From Sulfurimonas sp. (GTDB lineage Bacteria; Campylobacterota; Campylobacteria; Campylobacterales; Sulfurimonadaceae): a stretch of DNA of 64,000 bases. The stretch spans positions 1 through 64,000 of the forward strand of contig NZ_JALSKT010000083.1 of assembly GCF_026988655.1 (NCBI RefSeq), written 5' to 3'. The position numbers and the translations under genes were made by a program. Positions 11,947-20,884 of this stretch are shown here, piece after piece. How positions within the stretch are numbered: the stretch's first letter is position 1; every line of letters starts with the position of its first letter. The notes beneath the pieces are model-generated. The model saw nothing but the letters and a program-made list of their open reading frames with translations, searched no databases and was not told where the DNA came from.

Positions 11947-12513
11947 ATGATTAACAATTTAATCGATTTTTATTTAAAAAGTCATCCAGTTACAATAGGT
12001 GTATTGATTCTTTTATCAGTATACTTTATTGTGCTTAACTGGGTTTTCTTTTATCGTTTTTTTTCGCTAAACAGTTGGCTTGCTAAAGAGACTGCATCAC
12101 TTGAATCTCTTTTATTAGGTGCAGTAACTGTTAATGAAAACTCATTTTTAAATAAGTTTATAAAATCAAGTAATATTATTTCAAAAGAAGTTTTACAATT
12201 AGGTATGTTAGCTGCGACAAAAGAAGCAACAAAAGGTTTATCTATATTGTCAATTTTTGCTTCAACATCTCCTTTTATTGGATTGTTTGGAACTGTTGTA
12301 TCTATTTTAGATACATTTACTCATATTGGACAAGCGAGTGGTAGTATGTCTGTTATAGCTAGTGGCGTTTCTGATGCATTAGTTGCTACAGCTTCAGGTA
12401 TATTTGTGGCAATATTTGCATATACCTATCACCAGATTATGAAGAGAAGATCTTACGAACTTGTCAATTACCTTCAAATGCAAAGTGATGCGATATTAGC
12501 ACGTAAGGTATAA
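11947..12513 (+). CDS. tolQ: TolQ/ExbB-family proton channel subunit
   Basis: Inner-membrane motor subunit that with TolR uses the proton motive force to drive the Tol-Pal envelope system. Three membrane spans are visible: about residues 16-37, 95-118 and 138-158. The family signature STSPFIGLFGTVVSILDTF precedes span 2 and GVSDALVATASGIFVAIFAYTYH forms the third. ExbB and TolQ are close relatives; the adjoining tolB and pal make Tol the likely system. Confidence 0.9.
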   Translation: MINNLIDFYLKSHPVTIGVLILLSVYFIVLNWVFFYRFFSLNSWLAKETASLESLLLGAVTVNENSFLNKFIKSSNIISKEVLQLGMLAATKEATKGLSILSIFASTSPFIGLFGTVVSILDTFTHIGQASGSMSVIASGVSDALVATASGIFVAIFAYTYHQIMKRRSYELVNYLQMQSDAILARKV

Positions 12514-12517
12514 ATAT

Positions 12518-12910
12518 ATGATATATGATTGGGATGAAAAACCTGAGTTAAACATCACTCCTTTAGTAGATGTGATGCTTGTCTTATTAGCTATTTTAAT
12601 GGTTATAGCTCCAAACATAGTTTATGAAGAAAACATTAAATTACCTCAAGGTTCTACAACACAGCAGTTATCTAAAATCCCTCCTGTTCATATTAGTGTT
12701 GATAATGAAAAAAATGTTAAAATCAATAAAGATACTTACCTTTTAAACTCCTTCATAGATAATTTTGCATTATATGCGAACAAATTAGATAAAAAGGCTA
12801 CAGTTCTAATTAGTGCTGATAGAAGGCTAGATTATGGTGTAGTTATGTCAATTCTTGCAGCTGTAAAACAGGCTGGTTTTACTGAGGTGTCATTAGCAAC
12901 TAATGGATAA
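12518..12910 (+). CDS. tolR: TolR/ExbD-family protein
   Basis: Partner of TolQ in the proton-driven stator. The short cytoplasmic N-terminus is followed by ELNITPLVDVMLVLLAILMV (residues 8-27), with the essential membrane aspartate in PLVDVMLVLL. The periplasmic domain occupies the rest of the 130 residues. Its stop overlaps the next gene's ATG by 8 bp, indicating translational coupling. Confidence 0.92.
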   Translation: MIYDWDEKPELNITPLVDVMLVLLAILMVIAPNIVYEENIKLPQGSTTQQLSKIPPVHISVDNEKNVKINKDTYLLNSFIDNFALYANKLDKKATVLISADRRLDYGVVMSILAAVKQAGFTEVSLATNG

Positions 12911-13622
12911 TCAACGGTACTTTTACCTTAGCGGGTTAATAGCTTTATCATTGTTTTTTCTTTTTCTATCTATGTTTATCTTGATGTTATTTCAAGTTCA
13001 GGAAATGAAAACATATGCTTTAAAAAAAGACAATTATGTCTCTGTCTCTATTACTTTGCCAAAAGAAATATCACATCGAAAAAAAACTTTGTCGCATAGT
13101 ATACAAATTCAATCTTCTCAGGAGGCTGAGACAAAAAATATCGATGTAAATAGTCTTTTTAGTGATGTATGGACACAAAAAATAAGTCACAAAAAATCTC
13201 CTAAAAAACCTATAAACTCCAAAAGAATACAAGAGATTCAAAAACAATTACATACAACGAAAGAAAATGAAGTCAAATCAGTTATTCAAAGTGTTAATAA
13301 AATTAACTACGAGAGTAAAGAAGCTGAAGAAGAATCAACATCTACTGCGAATGAAGTTAATGAATATTTGGCTAAAATTCAGTCAATTGTTTATCAATAT
13401 TTTAATGTTCCACCAAATTCTCAGGGCAATAGTGTTAAAACTGTAATCGAACTTGATGCATTTGGTAAATTAGTTGATTTTAGAGTATTAAACTACTCCT
13501 CAAATCAAGCACTGAATGAAGAAGTTGATAAAATGAAAGATAGACTGCAAAATGTGGTTTTCCCTGTTAACCCACAACACATTAATACTAAAACAGTTGT
13601 TATATTAATATCTAAGGAGTGA
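12903..13622 (+). CDS. tolA: TolA/TonB-like energy-transducing protein
   Basis: Predicted link between the TolQR motor and the outer membrane. One N-terminal membrane helix (GLIALSLFFLFLSMFILMLF, residues 10-29) is followed by a long polar, lysine- and glutamate-rich periplasmic region (about 45-150) and a C-terminal TonB/TolA-type domain with VKTVIELDAFGKLVDFRVLN. Sequence is divergent, so the role is inferred mainly from position between tolR and tolB and from this architecture. Confidence 0.75.
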   Translation: MDNQRYFYLSGLIALSLFFLFLSMFILMLFQVQEMKTYALKKDNYVSVSITLPKEISHRKKTLSHSIQIQSSQEAETKNIDVNSLFSDVWTQKISHKKSPKKPINSKRIQEIQKQLHTTKENEVKSVIQSVNKINYESKEAEEESTSTANEVNEYLAKIQSIVYQYFNVPPNSQGNSVKTVIELDAFGKLVDFRVLNYSSNQALNEEVDKMKDRLQNVVFPVNPQHINTKTVVILISKE

Positions 13623-13625
13623 GAC

Positions 13626-14876
13626 TTGAAGTTTTTTATTTTATTTTCAATGTTATTGAGTTTTATATATGCGAGTGATGCAACAATTGAGGTGGTTAAA
13701 AAAGTTGATTCATTGCCATCCTTGGCGATTGAAGATGCTTCAATAAGTTATGATGATACTTTTAAATTACGTTTTTTTAAATCTATTGTTGCTGATGTAA
13801 ATGTTATTTCTATTTTCAATGTTGATAGACATCATAGACAGAGTGCTTTTAATGCAAGTGATGTTTTAAGAGAGAATAAAGATAAGAATTATGTTCTACG
13901 CTATAAAATGTATGAAGATGATAATGCTGCATTAAATATTAACATGATCCTTCTGAACAAGAATAACGTTGTTTTTAGTAAAAACTATAGAGTACGTAAA
14001 AAAGATATATATATGTTTGTGTCTCATGCTATGGCCTATGATATAAATGAATTTATGGGTGAACCTTCTGTAGCATGGATGAAACGAAAGGTAATTTTTA
14101 CAAGAATAATTGCTCCCAAAAAGAGTGAGATAGTTATTGCAGACTACACCCTTGCTTATCAGCATACAATAGTCAAGGGTGGATTTAATATTTTTCCTAA
14201 ATGGGCAAATCGTGCACAAAGTGGGTTTTATTATACCTCTTTGGATGCTCAAAAACCAACTTTAAAATATATAAATATTAAAACTGCAGAAGTGAAAAGT
14301 ATAATTTCTTCTGATGGTATGATGATTTGTTCTGATGTTAGTGATGATGGTAATACTTTGTTGCTTACTATGGCTAAAGATGGACAACCTGATATATATA
14401 CATTTGATATTAAAAAAAATAGTTATAAAAAAGAAACTTCTTATAAGGGGATTGATGTTAATGCTCAATTTATGAATACAAAAGAAATTGTTTTTATCTC
14501 TTCTCGACTAGGTTATCCAAATGTTTTTATTAAAAAACTAGATACTAATGAAATTGAACAGGCAGTTTTTTATGGTAACAGTAACTCTGCTTGTAGTGCA
14601 CATGGTCATTATATAGTCTACAAGGCTAGGGAAAGCTCCAATATGTTCAGTGAAAATACTTTCAACTTGCATTTAATTTCTACAAAAACAGATATGATTC
14701 GACGACTAACTGCTACAGGAGTTAATGAATTTCCACGCTTTTCAAAAGATGGGGATGCTATTATTTTCATCAAAAATTATAAAGGACAAAGTTCTATTGG
14801 TATAATTAGATTGAACCATAACAAAAACTATTTGTTTCCTTTATTAAGAGGTCGTATTCAATCAATGGATTGGTAG
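13626..14876 (+). CDS. tolB: Tol-Pal system protein TolB
   Basis: Periplasmic beta-propeller that binds Pal and the Tol motor. Starts with a signal peptide (FFILFSMLLSFIYA), then an N-terminal domain and C-terminal propeller blades with the repeated SxDG/FSKDGDAIIF patterns typical of TolB. The start codon is TTG 13626 behind AAGGAG. Length 416 is normal. It is followed by pal behind its own promoter. Confidence 0.9.
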   Translation: MKFFILFSMLLSFIYASDATIEVVKKVDSLPSLAIEDASISYDDTFKLRFFKSIVADVNVISIFNVDRHHRQSAFNASDVLRENKDKNYVLRYKMYEDDNAALNINMILLNKNNVVFSKNYRVRKKDIYMFVSHAMAYDINEFMGEPSVAWMKRKVIFTRIIAPKKSEIVIADYTLAYQHTIVKGGFNIFPKWANRAQSGFYYTSLDAQKPTLKYINIKTAEVKSIISSDGMMICSDVSDDGNTLLLTMAKDGQPDIYTFDIKKNSYKKETSYKGIDVNAQFMNTKEIVFISSRLGYPNVFIKKLDTNEIEQAVFYGNSNSACSAHGHYIVYKARESSNMFSENTFNLHLISTKTDMIRRLTATGVNEFPRFSKDGDAIIFIKNYKGQSSIGIIRLNHNKNYLFPLLRGRIQSMDW

Positions 14877-14886
14877 TAAAAGGTAG

Positions 14887-14945
14887 TTTTGTTAATTCAT
14901 TACTTTTTTTTGCTATAATAACTTAATTTTAATTATTGAGGATAT
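14887..14945 (+). promoter_or_regulatory. Promoter of pal
   Basis: A perfect TATAAT (14914-14919) sits in the 74-bp tolB-pal gap, with a weak TTGTTA (14889-14894) 19 bp upstream. It may give Pal, an abundant lipoprotein, its own transcription in addition to operon read-through. GAGGA at 14938-14942 is the probable ribosome-binding site. Confidence 0.5.
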
Positions 14946-14950
14946 TGAAT

Positions 14951-15505
14951 ATGAAAAGTATAGTACTTTCTAGTGTTGTTATAGCACTTTTAGTTTTTAG
15001 TGGATGTAGTTCTAAAGAGCCTGCGGTTGATGCTAAAGCGATGGACACAACAGAAGTTGTTGATGCTACTCCTGACGAAGAAGTAGCACCTATTGCGACT
15101 GAAACAGTTACAAGTGAAGAGAGTGTTGTTAACTCATCTACAAATGAGCTAGATATGGAAACTATTGAAAATAAATTACCAACAATTTATTTTGCATTTG
15201 ATAAGTATGACATAACTCCAGATATGCAAGAAAAAATTGATGCAGCAGCAGAACTTGGTAAAGAAGTTTCTTCTACATATAAAGTTAAACTTGAAGGTAA
15301 CTGTGATGAATGGGGAAGTGATGAATATAACTTTGCATTAGGTCTTAAGCGTGCAAACGCAGTAAAACAAGCTTTAGTTAATGATGGTGTTGATAGCTCA
15401 CGTATTTCTTTAGTAAGTTATGGCGAAAGTAATCCTGTATGTACAGAACATACAAAAGAGTGTTGGTCTAAAAATCGTCGTGTTGATTTCAAACTTTTAC
15501 CATAA
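14951..15505 (+). CDS. pal: Peptidoglycan-associated lipoprotein Pal
   Basis: Outer-membrane lipoprotein that anchors to peptidoglycan and binds TolB. Signal and lipobox are VLSSVVIALLVFSGC with the acylated cysteine at residue 18, then an acidic linker and an OmpA C-like domain with IYFAFDKYDI, LEGNCDEWGSDEYNFALGLKRA and the final CWSKNRRVDFKLLP. I choose ATG 14951; a TTG at 14936 would add five residues before the signal and overlap the ribosome-binding site. Confidence 0.95.
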   Translation: MKSIVLSSVVIALLVFSGCSSKEPAVDAKAMDTTEVVDATPDEEVAPIATETVTSEESVVNSSTNELDMETIENKLPTIYFAFDKYDITPDMQEKIDAAAELGKEVSSTYKVKLEGNCDEWGSDEYNFALGLKRANAVKQALVNDGVDSSRISLVSYGESNPVCTEHTKECWSKNRRVDFKLLP

Positions 15506-15517
15506 GTTTAGTTATTG

Positions 15518-16438
15518 ATGAAGTATGTTAAATATGTTATTTTAGTTTTAACATTCTCTCCTGTACTCCTTTTTGGAGAAGAACCTTCCGCTTTTGGTGC
15601 GGGAGACCTCTCAAGTAGTTCTCCTTATGGCTTAACTTCTAATGAAAAGGTTATATTGGAGACGAAAAAAAAACTTAAAAAAGTTGCTTTAAAAAGTAAT
15701 ACACAGGCCAATCAGCTTGATTCTTTACGAGAAAGAATAGATGGTTTACAAAGTATAGTTGAAAGTCTTAGCCGTAAATCACATAACAATAAAATCAATC
15801 TACAAAAGTTACAAGAGTTTTCATCACAAAGTTTTCAAAGTATTAATGAATACCAAAAAAGACAGACTGCGTCTATTGGGCAAAACAAACTTGAAATAGA
15901 TAAACTGAAACTGATGATTTTAGAGGTTTCAAAAAGTCTTGATGAGATAAACAAGAACTATGTAACGAAAGATGAATACAATGCACTGATTAAAGATTTT
16001 AATAATTTTAAAGCTTTAATGGCAGCAGAATTAAAAAGTAAAAATAGGCAGACTAAGTCAAAATCTCAATCGATTAAAAGCTCAGATTTATATAATAGAG
16101 CAAAAAATAATTTTAATAAGAAGCGATACACACAGGCAATTCGTGATTATGAAGAGTTGATTAGAAGACATTATAAGCCAGCATATGCACATTATATGAT
16201 TGGTGAGATGTATTTCAAGAGAAAAGATTATGCCAAAAGTATATCTTATTTCAAAAAAAGTTCATCACTGTATTCTAAGGCTTCTTATATGCCTAAGTTG
16301 ATGTTACATACGGCTATTGCTATGGAAAAAACTAAAGATAAGCAACATGCAGATGCATTTTTTAATGCAATCATCAACAAATACCCTAACTCAAAAGAGG
16401 CTTTAGAAGCTGAAAAATATTTGGGAATATTACAGTAG
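15518..16438 (+). CDS. cpoB: Cell division coordinator CpoB/YbgF-like TPR protein
   Basis: Periplasmic protein that ties Tol-Pal constriction to peptidoglycan synthesis in E. coli. A signal peptide (residues 1-20) is followed by a coiled coil (about 40-155) and tetratricopeptide repeats (about 185-305: YNRAKNNFNKKRYTQAIRDYEELI and AHYMIGEMYFKRKDYAKSISYF). Start placed at ATG 15518; the in-frame TTG three bases earlier is less likely. Position directly after pal matches ybgF in many Tol loci. Confidence 0.88.
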   Translation: MKYVKYVILVLTFSPVLLFGEEPSAFGAGDLSSSSPYGLTSNEKVILETKKKLKKVALKSNTQANQLDSLRERIDGLQSIVESLSRKSHNNKINLQKLQEFSSQSFQSINEYQKRQTASIGQNKLEIDKLKLMILEVSKSLDEINKNYVTKDEYNALIKDFNNFKALMAAELKSKNRQTKSKSQSIKSSDLYNRAKNNFNKKRYTQAIRDYEELIRRHYKPAYAHYMIGEMYFKRKDYAKSISYFKKSSSLYSKASYMPKLMLHTAIAMEKTKDKQHADAFFNAIINKYPNSKEALEAEKYLGILQ

Positions 16439-16505
16439 TAATATACTTTTCAGCAGTAATATAGATTATTATGATAAAATCGTAAAAAAATTCAAAGGTA
16501 AAACA

Positions 16506-17030
16506 ATGGCAATTCAAGACAATCAAGTAGTATCAATAGAATATGAAGTACGTGATGGAGATAAAGTAGTAGATAGCAATATGGGTGGAGCACCTTTAGT
16601 ATTTATGTATGGTAAAGGTCAAATTATTCCTGGTTTAGAAAATGGAATAAAAGAGATGGCAATTGGTGATAAAGCTGATATCCTTGTAAAAGCTGAAGAT
16701 GCATATGGTGAGTATAAAGCTGATGCGACACAAGAAGTTCCTAAAGATCAATTTGCTGGTATTGATTTAACTGAAGGTATGACTCTTTATGGACAAGGTG
16801 AAGACGGTGGTACTGTTCAAGTAATCGTTAAAGAGATAAAAGATGATACTGTAGTTATTGATTTTAATCATCCATTAGCAGGTAAAGATTTGATGTTTAC
16901 TGTTGCGATTAACAATGTTAGAGATGCTTCTGCTGAAGAAGCTATGACTGGCGTTCCAGAAGAGAATAAACCTGCTGATGATTCAGGTTGTTGTGGTACA
17001 GGTGGCGGCAGCGGCTGTGGATGTAACTAA
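16506..17030 (+). CDS. slyD: FKBP-type peptidyl-prolyl isomerase SlyD
   Basis: Cytosolic prolyl isomerase/chaperone, in many bacteria also a nickel carrier for hydrogenase maturation. The FKBP halves flank an inserted IF domain (about residues 70-130), with YGKGQIIPGLENGIKEM and FNHPLAGKDLMF. The C-terminus is a short metal-binding tail rich in Cys and Gly (CCGTGGGSGCGCN), reduced compared with E. coli. A -10-like GATAAAAT at 16473-16480 lies upstream. The tail codons overlap the start region of the next gene. Confidence 0.93.
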   Translation: MAIQDNQVVSIEYEVRDGDKVVDSNMGGAPLVFMYGKGQIIPGLENGIKEMAIGDKADILVKAEDAYGEYKADATQEVPKDQFAGIDLTEGMTLYGQGEDGGTVQVIVKEIKDDTVVIDFNHPLAGKDLMFTVAINNVRDASAEEAMTGVPEENKPADDSGCCGTGGGSGCGCN

Positions 17031-17787
17031 TAAGTTTATAACTACGTCTGAAGCTTCGAATCAGGCAAAAAAGACAGCAAGTCTTTTAAAGACTCTTCAT
17101 GTCAATGCCATCATAAATGGTGAACATGGAGTCGGAAAAACGGCTCTTGCTGCTTTTATTCTTCCAGATGCATTTATCATTGATGCGTCTAATTTTGATG
17201 AACTACTAACTAGTCTAGAAAGTTCAAATGAAATAATTATAAAAAATATAGATAAATCTCCTAATTTACTCCGTTTAATTAATGCGATAGTTAATAATAA
17301 CGTGAGAGTAATAGCTACTTCTTGCGAAATATTATCTAGTGATTATATAGACGAAATTTTTAGTATTAAGATTGATATTCCACCATTAAGGGAACGTCCT
17401 GAAGATATTAACACTCTTTTGAAAGTTTTTACCGATGAAGCACGAAGTTTATTTGGTTCCCAAAAAGAAGTTTTTACTTTTGAAGATTTGGAACCTGATT
17501 TGTCTCAAAACTCCTATTCATTACGACGTCAAGTTATGATAAACTTTTTACTACAAGATATTAAAGATACTGATTTAATGGAGTTGACTGAAAAGTATCT
17601 TTATAATAGGCTTGGTACTAGTAACGATTACAAAAATTTCTTATATCTTTATGAAGTTCCACTAATAAAAACAGGACTTAAAAAATTTAAATCTCAGTTA
17701 CAGCTATCAGATAAACTAGGTTTAAATAGAAATACATTAAGAAAAAAAATATCTGATAACCAAAAATATTTAACAAAGGAAATTTAA
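17017..17787 (+). CDS. Small AAA+ protein with Fis-type HTH, related to sigma-54 activators
   Basis: About 256 residues. An N-terminal ATPase core has Walker A GEHGVGKTAL (about residues 34-43) and the PPLRERPEDINTLL motif typical of sigma-54 enhancer-binding proteins; the C-terminus is a Fis-type helix-turn-helix (LQLSDKLGLNRNTLRKKIS). There is no receiver or GAF domain, no recognisable GAFTGA loop, and the Walker B region (EIIIKNIDKS) is weak, so it probably cannot remodel sigma-54 polymerase. The start is uncertain: I take GTG 17017, 14 bp inside slyD. An ATG at 16978 would translate the slyD tail out of frame as low-complexity V/A sequence. It overlaps fabD by 1 bp. C. jejuni has no gene here. 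Confidence 0.75.
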   Translation: MDVTNKFITTSEASNQAKKTASLLKTLHVNAIINGEHGVGKTALAAFILPDAFIIDASNFDELLTSLESSNEIIIKNIDKSPNLLRLINAIVNNNVRVIATSCEILSSDYIDEIFSIKIDIPPLRERPEDINTLLKVFTDEARSLFGSQKEVFTFEDLEPDLSQNSYSLRRQVMINFLLQDIKDTDLMELTEKYLYNRLGTSNDYKNFLYLYEVPLIKTGLKKFKSQLQLSDKLGLNRNTLRKKISDNQKYLTKEI

Positions 17788-18725
17788 TGAAAAAAATAGC
17801 AATGATTTTTGCAGGACAAGGTTCTCAGGCTGTTGGTATGGGAAAAGACTTTTATGAACAATCAGAACTTGCTCGTGAAATGTTCGAGAAAGCAGGAGAA
17901 AGAATTGGAGTTGATTTCAAAGCTTTGATTTTTGAAGAAAATGAAAAATTGAATGAAACGGCTTATACACAACCTGCAATCTTACTTGTACAAATGGTTG
18001 CGTATAAGCTCTTTAAAGAGGCTTGTCCTGATATAAAAGCTGAACTTTTTCTTGGACACTCTTTAGGAGAATTTTCTGCATTGTGTGCAAGTGGAGCTAT
18101 TGACTATGTTGATGCTGTTGAGCTTGTACATAAGCGTGGTACATTTATGCAAGAAGCTTGTGACGAGATTGAAGCAGGGATGATGGCAATCGTTGGTCTT
18201 GACGATGTAAGCGTAGAAAAAATTTGTTCTGAAGCCCAGGCTGAGGGCAAAAAAGTTTGGCCTGCAAATTATAATCAAGACGGACAACTTGTAGTTGCTG
18301 GAATGAAATCAGATTTAGTGAGTTTAGAGCAAACTTTTAAAGATGCAGGTGCAAAACGTGCACTTCTTCTTAATATGTCTGTTGCATCTCATTGTGATAT
18401 TTTAGCGCCTGCACAAGAGCCATTAGCAGAGTTAATGGAAAAATATATCACAGATAATTTTGAAGCAGCTGTTATATCTAATGTTACAACACTAGCATAT
18501 GCTACAAAGTCAGAAGCTGTTACTCTTTTAAAAGATCAGCTTGTTAATCCTGTAAAATACAAACAATCTATTCAAGCCATAGCACCTAAAGTTGATATGG
18601 CTATTGAGTTTGGGAATGGAGTTGTGCTTAAAGGTCTTAATAGAAGAATTGCAAAAGATTTAAAAACAGTAAATATCTCAGATATTGCTTCTCTTGAAAA
18701 AGTAACACAGGAAGTTTGCTCTTAA
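17787..18725 (+). CDS. fabD: Malonyl-CoA:ACP transacylase
   Basis: Loads malonyl groups onto acyl carrier protein for fatty-acid synthesis. The nucleophile elbow GHSLGEFSAL (serine at about residue 92) and the N-terminal AMIFAGQGSQAVGMGKDF motif are intact; the catalytic histidine lies in MSVASHCDIL. Length 312 is normal. Start overlaps the previous stop as TAATG, and the nitrilase-like gene begins 1 bp after its stop. Confidence 0.96.
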   Translation: MKKIAMIFAGQGSQAVGMGKDFYEQSELAREMFEKAGERIGVDFKALIFEENEKLNETAYTQPAILLVQMVAYKLFKEACPDIKAELFLGHSLGEFSALCASGAIDYVDAVELVHKRGTFMQEACDEIEAGMMAIVGLDDVSVEKICSEAQAEGKKVWPANYNQDGQLVVAGMKSDLVSLEQTFKDAGAKRALLLNMSVASHCDILAPAQEPLAELMEKYITDNFEAAVISNVTTLAYATKSEAVTLLKDQLVNPVKYKQSIQAIAPKVDMAIEFGNGVVLKGLNRRIAKDLKTVNISDIASLEKVTQEVCS

Positions 18726-18726
18726 T

Positions 18727-19443
18727 ATGAGAGTAACATTGGCACAAACTTCTCCGAAATTAAATCGGACAAATCTTGATGATATTGTTGAAATAATTCA
18801 AGTTCTAAAAGAGAGTTCAGATTTAATTGTATTTCCAGAGCTCTCTTTAAGTGGGTATCTCTTGCAAGATAAACTCTTTGAAGATGCCTATACTCTTGAT
18901 GAGTTAGACGTCTTGAAAGATTTAAGTAAAGATATTGACATTGTTGTTGGCGCAGCATTAAAAGATGGCAATATGTTTCGAAATAGTGCTTTATATTACA
19001 GCGATGGTAAGTTTATTTCTAAGCATATAAAAGTACACCTTCCAAATTATGGTATGTTTGAAGAGGCTCGATATTTTGAAGGTGGAGAGAGTTTTGAATC
19101 TTTTGAAGTTAATGCAAAGAAAATTTCTATGCTGGTATGTGAAGATTTATGGCATACAAGTGTACATGAAGAGTTAATAAGATTAAATCCAGATATTATT
19201 ATTGTTTTAGTGGCTTCTCCGGCTAGAGGTTTTAACGCTGATTCTCTTGATATAGAACAAAAATGGTATAGCATAATCAAGCAGGTTGCTAAGGAGTGTC
19301 AAGCAAAGCTTCTTTTTGTAAATAGAGTTGGCTTTGAAGATGGATTAGGATTTTGGGGTGGTAGCTGCGTTGTTGATCAAAGTGGACAGATTATGGATAA
19401 ACTAGCGCTTTTTAAAACACAAATAAAAACATTTGAAATATAG
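18727..19443 (+). CDS. Carbon-nitrogen hydrolase (nitrilase superfamily)
   Basis: Cytosolic amidase of the nitrilase fold, substrate unknown. The Glu-Lys-Cys triad is visible: FPELSLSGY (Glu about residue 38), KVHLPNYGMFEEARYF (Lys about 101) and LVCEDLWHT (Cys about 139). This pattern is closest to the glutaminase domain of glutamine-dependent NAD synthetase, but there is no synthetase domain attached at 238 residues. It sits between fabD and mtn with tight spacing, so co-transcription is likely. Confidence 0.85.
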   Translation: MRVTLAQTSPKLNRTNLDDIVEIIQVLKESSDLIVFPELSLSGYLLQDKLFEDAYTLDELDVLKDLSKDIDIVVGAALKDGNMFRNSALYYSDGKFISKHIKVHLPNYGMFEEARYFEGGESFESFEVNAKKISMLVCEDLWHTSVHEELIRLNPDIIIVLVASPARGFNADSLDIEQKWYSIIKQVAKECQAKLLFVNRVGFEDGLGFWGGSCVVDQSGQIMDKLALFKTQIKTFEI

Positions 19444-19452
19444 GAATTAAAA

Positions 19453-20145
19453 ATGAAATTAGCAATCATGGGAGCAATGCCTGAAGAAATAGCTCCAATA
19501 CTCCAACGAATAGGAACATACACAACAAGTGAATATGCTGGAAATAAGTACTATGAAGCGAGTTATAAAGATGTCGATCTTGTTATAGCGTATTCTAAAA
19601 TAGGAAAAGTATTTTCAACACTAACAGCTACTACAATGATAGAACATTTTGGTGCACAAAGACTTCTTTTTTCTGGTGTAGCAGGTGCTATTAGTGCAAG
19701 TTTAAAAGTTGGAGATCTGATCGTTGCAACGAAGCTTACGCAACATGATTTAGACATTACTGCGTTTGGACATCCTTATGGCTACGTTCCAGAAGGAAGT
19801 GTCTTTGTTGAAGCTGATAAAGAGATGATAGAACTCTCTAAAATAGTTGCCAATGAAATGGGAAAAACTATACAAGAAGGCATTATAGCTACTGGTGATC
19901 AGTTTGTTGCAGATGAAGCTAGAAAAAACTGGATAGGTAAAACTTTTAGCGCTGATGCATTGGAAATGGAAGGTGCAAGTGTTGCAGTCGTTTGTGATGC
20001 TTTAGACGTGCCATTTTTTATTCTTCGTGCTATTAGTGATGCAGCTGATATGGATGCTAGTTTCTCTTTTGATGAATTTTTAGAGACAAGTGCAGTTGAG
20101 TCTGCAGAATTTGTTATGAAAATGGTGGATAAACTTGTCCGTTAA
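19453..20145 (+). CDS. mtn: MTA/SAH nucleosidase (also aminodeoxyfutalosine hydrolase)
   Basis: Cleaves adenine from 5'-methylthioadenosine and S-adenosylhomocysteine. In C. jejuni and Helicobacter the same enzyme hydrolyses 6-amino-6-deoxyfutalosine in the menaquinone pathway, which is likely here too (inference). Motifs: LAIMGAMPEEIAPI, FSGVAGAI, ALEMEGASVAVVC with the catalytic region, and RAISDAADMDA near the end (230 residues). It overlaps the next gene by 11 bp. Confidence 0.93.
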   Translation: MKLAIMGAMPEEIAPILQRIGTYTTSEYAGNKYYEASYKDVDLVIAYSKIGKVFSTLTATTMIEHFGAQRLLFSGVAGAISASLKVGDLIVATKLTQHDLDITAFGHPYGYVPEGSVFVEADKEMIELSKIVANEMGKTIQEGIIATGDQFVADEARKNWIGKTFSADALEMEGASVAVVCDALDVPFFILRAISDAADMDASFSFDEFLETSAVESAEFVMKMVDKLVR

Positions 20146-20884
20146 ACTCTCTAAAAAAATCATGTCAAAACTTGGTAAAACGAATGCCGAGTTTCAACTT
20201 ATAGAAGAGGGTGACAAAATACTTGTTGGGCTTAGTGGTGGAAAAGATTCACTTACAATGATTCATGCAATGAAAGAACAACAACGACGTGCACCTTTTA
20301 CATTTGAGTTCATAGCTGTTACAGTAGGTTATGGCATGGGTGAAAACTTTGAAAAACTCTCTAAGCATTGTAAAGAACATGGCATAGAACATGTAGTTCG
20401 TGATACAAAAACATATGAGCTTGCGAAAGAAAAAATCCGTAAAAATTCATCATATTGTAGTTTTTTTTCTCGTATGAGAAGAGGCTATCTTTATAGCGTA
20501 GCACAAGAGCTTGGATGTAACAAAGTAGCGCTTGGACATCATATGGATGATGCTGCTGAGAGCTTTTTTATGAACTTTATATATAATGGGCAAATGCGGA
20601 GTCTTGCACCTAAGTATACGGCTGGAAATGGACTTGTAGTTATTCGTCCCCTGATTCAAATGCGTGAGCGTCAGTTAGCTGCGTTTGTAAAAGAGAATGA
20701 GATAGAAGCCATAGGAGATGAAGCTTGTCCTGCTATGCGTTTTGATGTGAAGATGCCACATGCAAGAGCAAATACAAAAGAGATGCTGGCTAAGATGGAA
20801 AAAGAGTTTCCTTCTCTTTTTACCTCTTTAAACGCAGCGTTTAAAAATATTTCAGTAGATAGCTTTTTTATGCTTGAAGATTAG
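20135..20884 (+). CDS. ttcA: TtcA-like PP-loop ATPase (tRNA 2-thiolation type)
   Basis: Related to TtcA, which makes 2-thiocytidine at tRNA position 32 using an Fe-S cluster. The PP-loop SGGKDS lies at residues 34-39 and the GHHMDDAAES motif is present. The cluster-binding pattern is altered: canonical CSLCSRLRRG reads CSFFSRMRRG here, so the second cysteine of the pair is Phe; one cysteine remains in the later EACPAMRF region. The start is TTG 20135, preceded by GGTGGA and overlapping mtn; ATG 20162 is the alternative. It converges with the RDD gene (17-bp overlap). Confidence 0.8.
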   Translation: MSVKLSKKIMSKLGKTNAEFQLIEEGDKILVGLSGGKDSLTMIHAMKEQQRRAPFTFEFIAVTVGYGMGENFEKLSKHCKEHGIEHVVRDTKTYELAKEKIRKNSSYCSFFSRMRRGYLYSVAQELGCNKVALGHHMDDAAESFFMNFIYNGQMRSLAPKYTAGNGLVVIRPLIQMRERQLAAFVKENEIEAIGDEACPAMRFDVKMPHARANTKEMLAKMEKEFPSLFTSLNAAFKNISVDSFFMLED

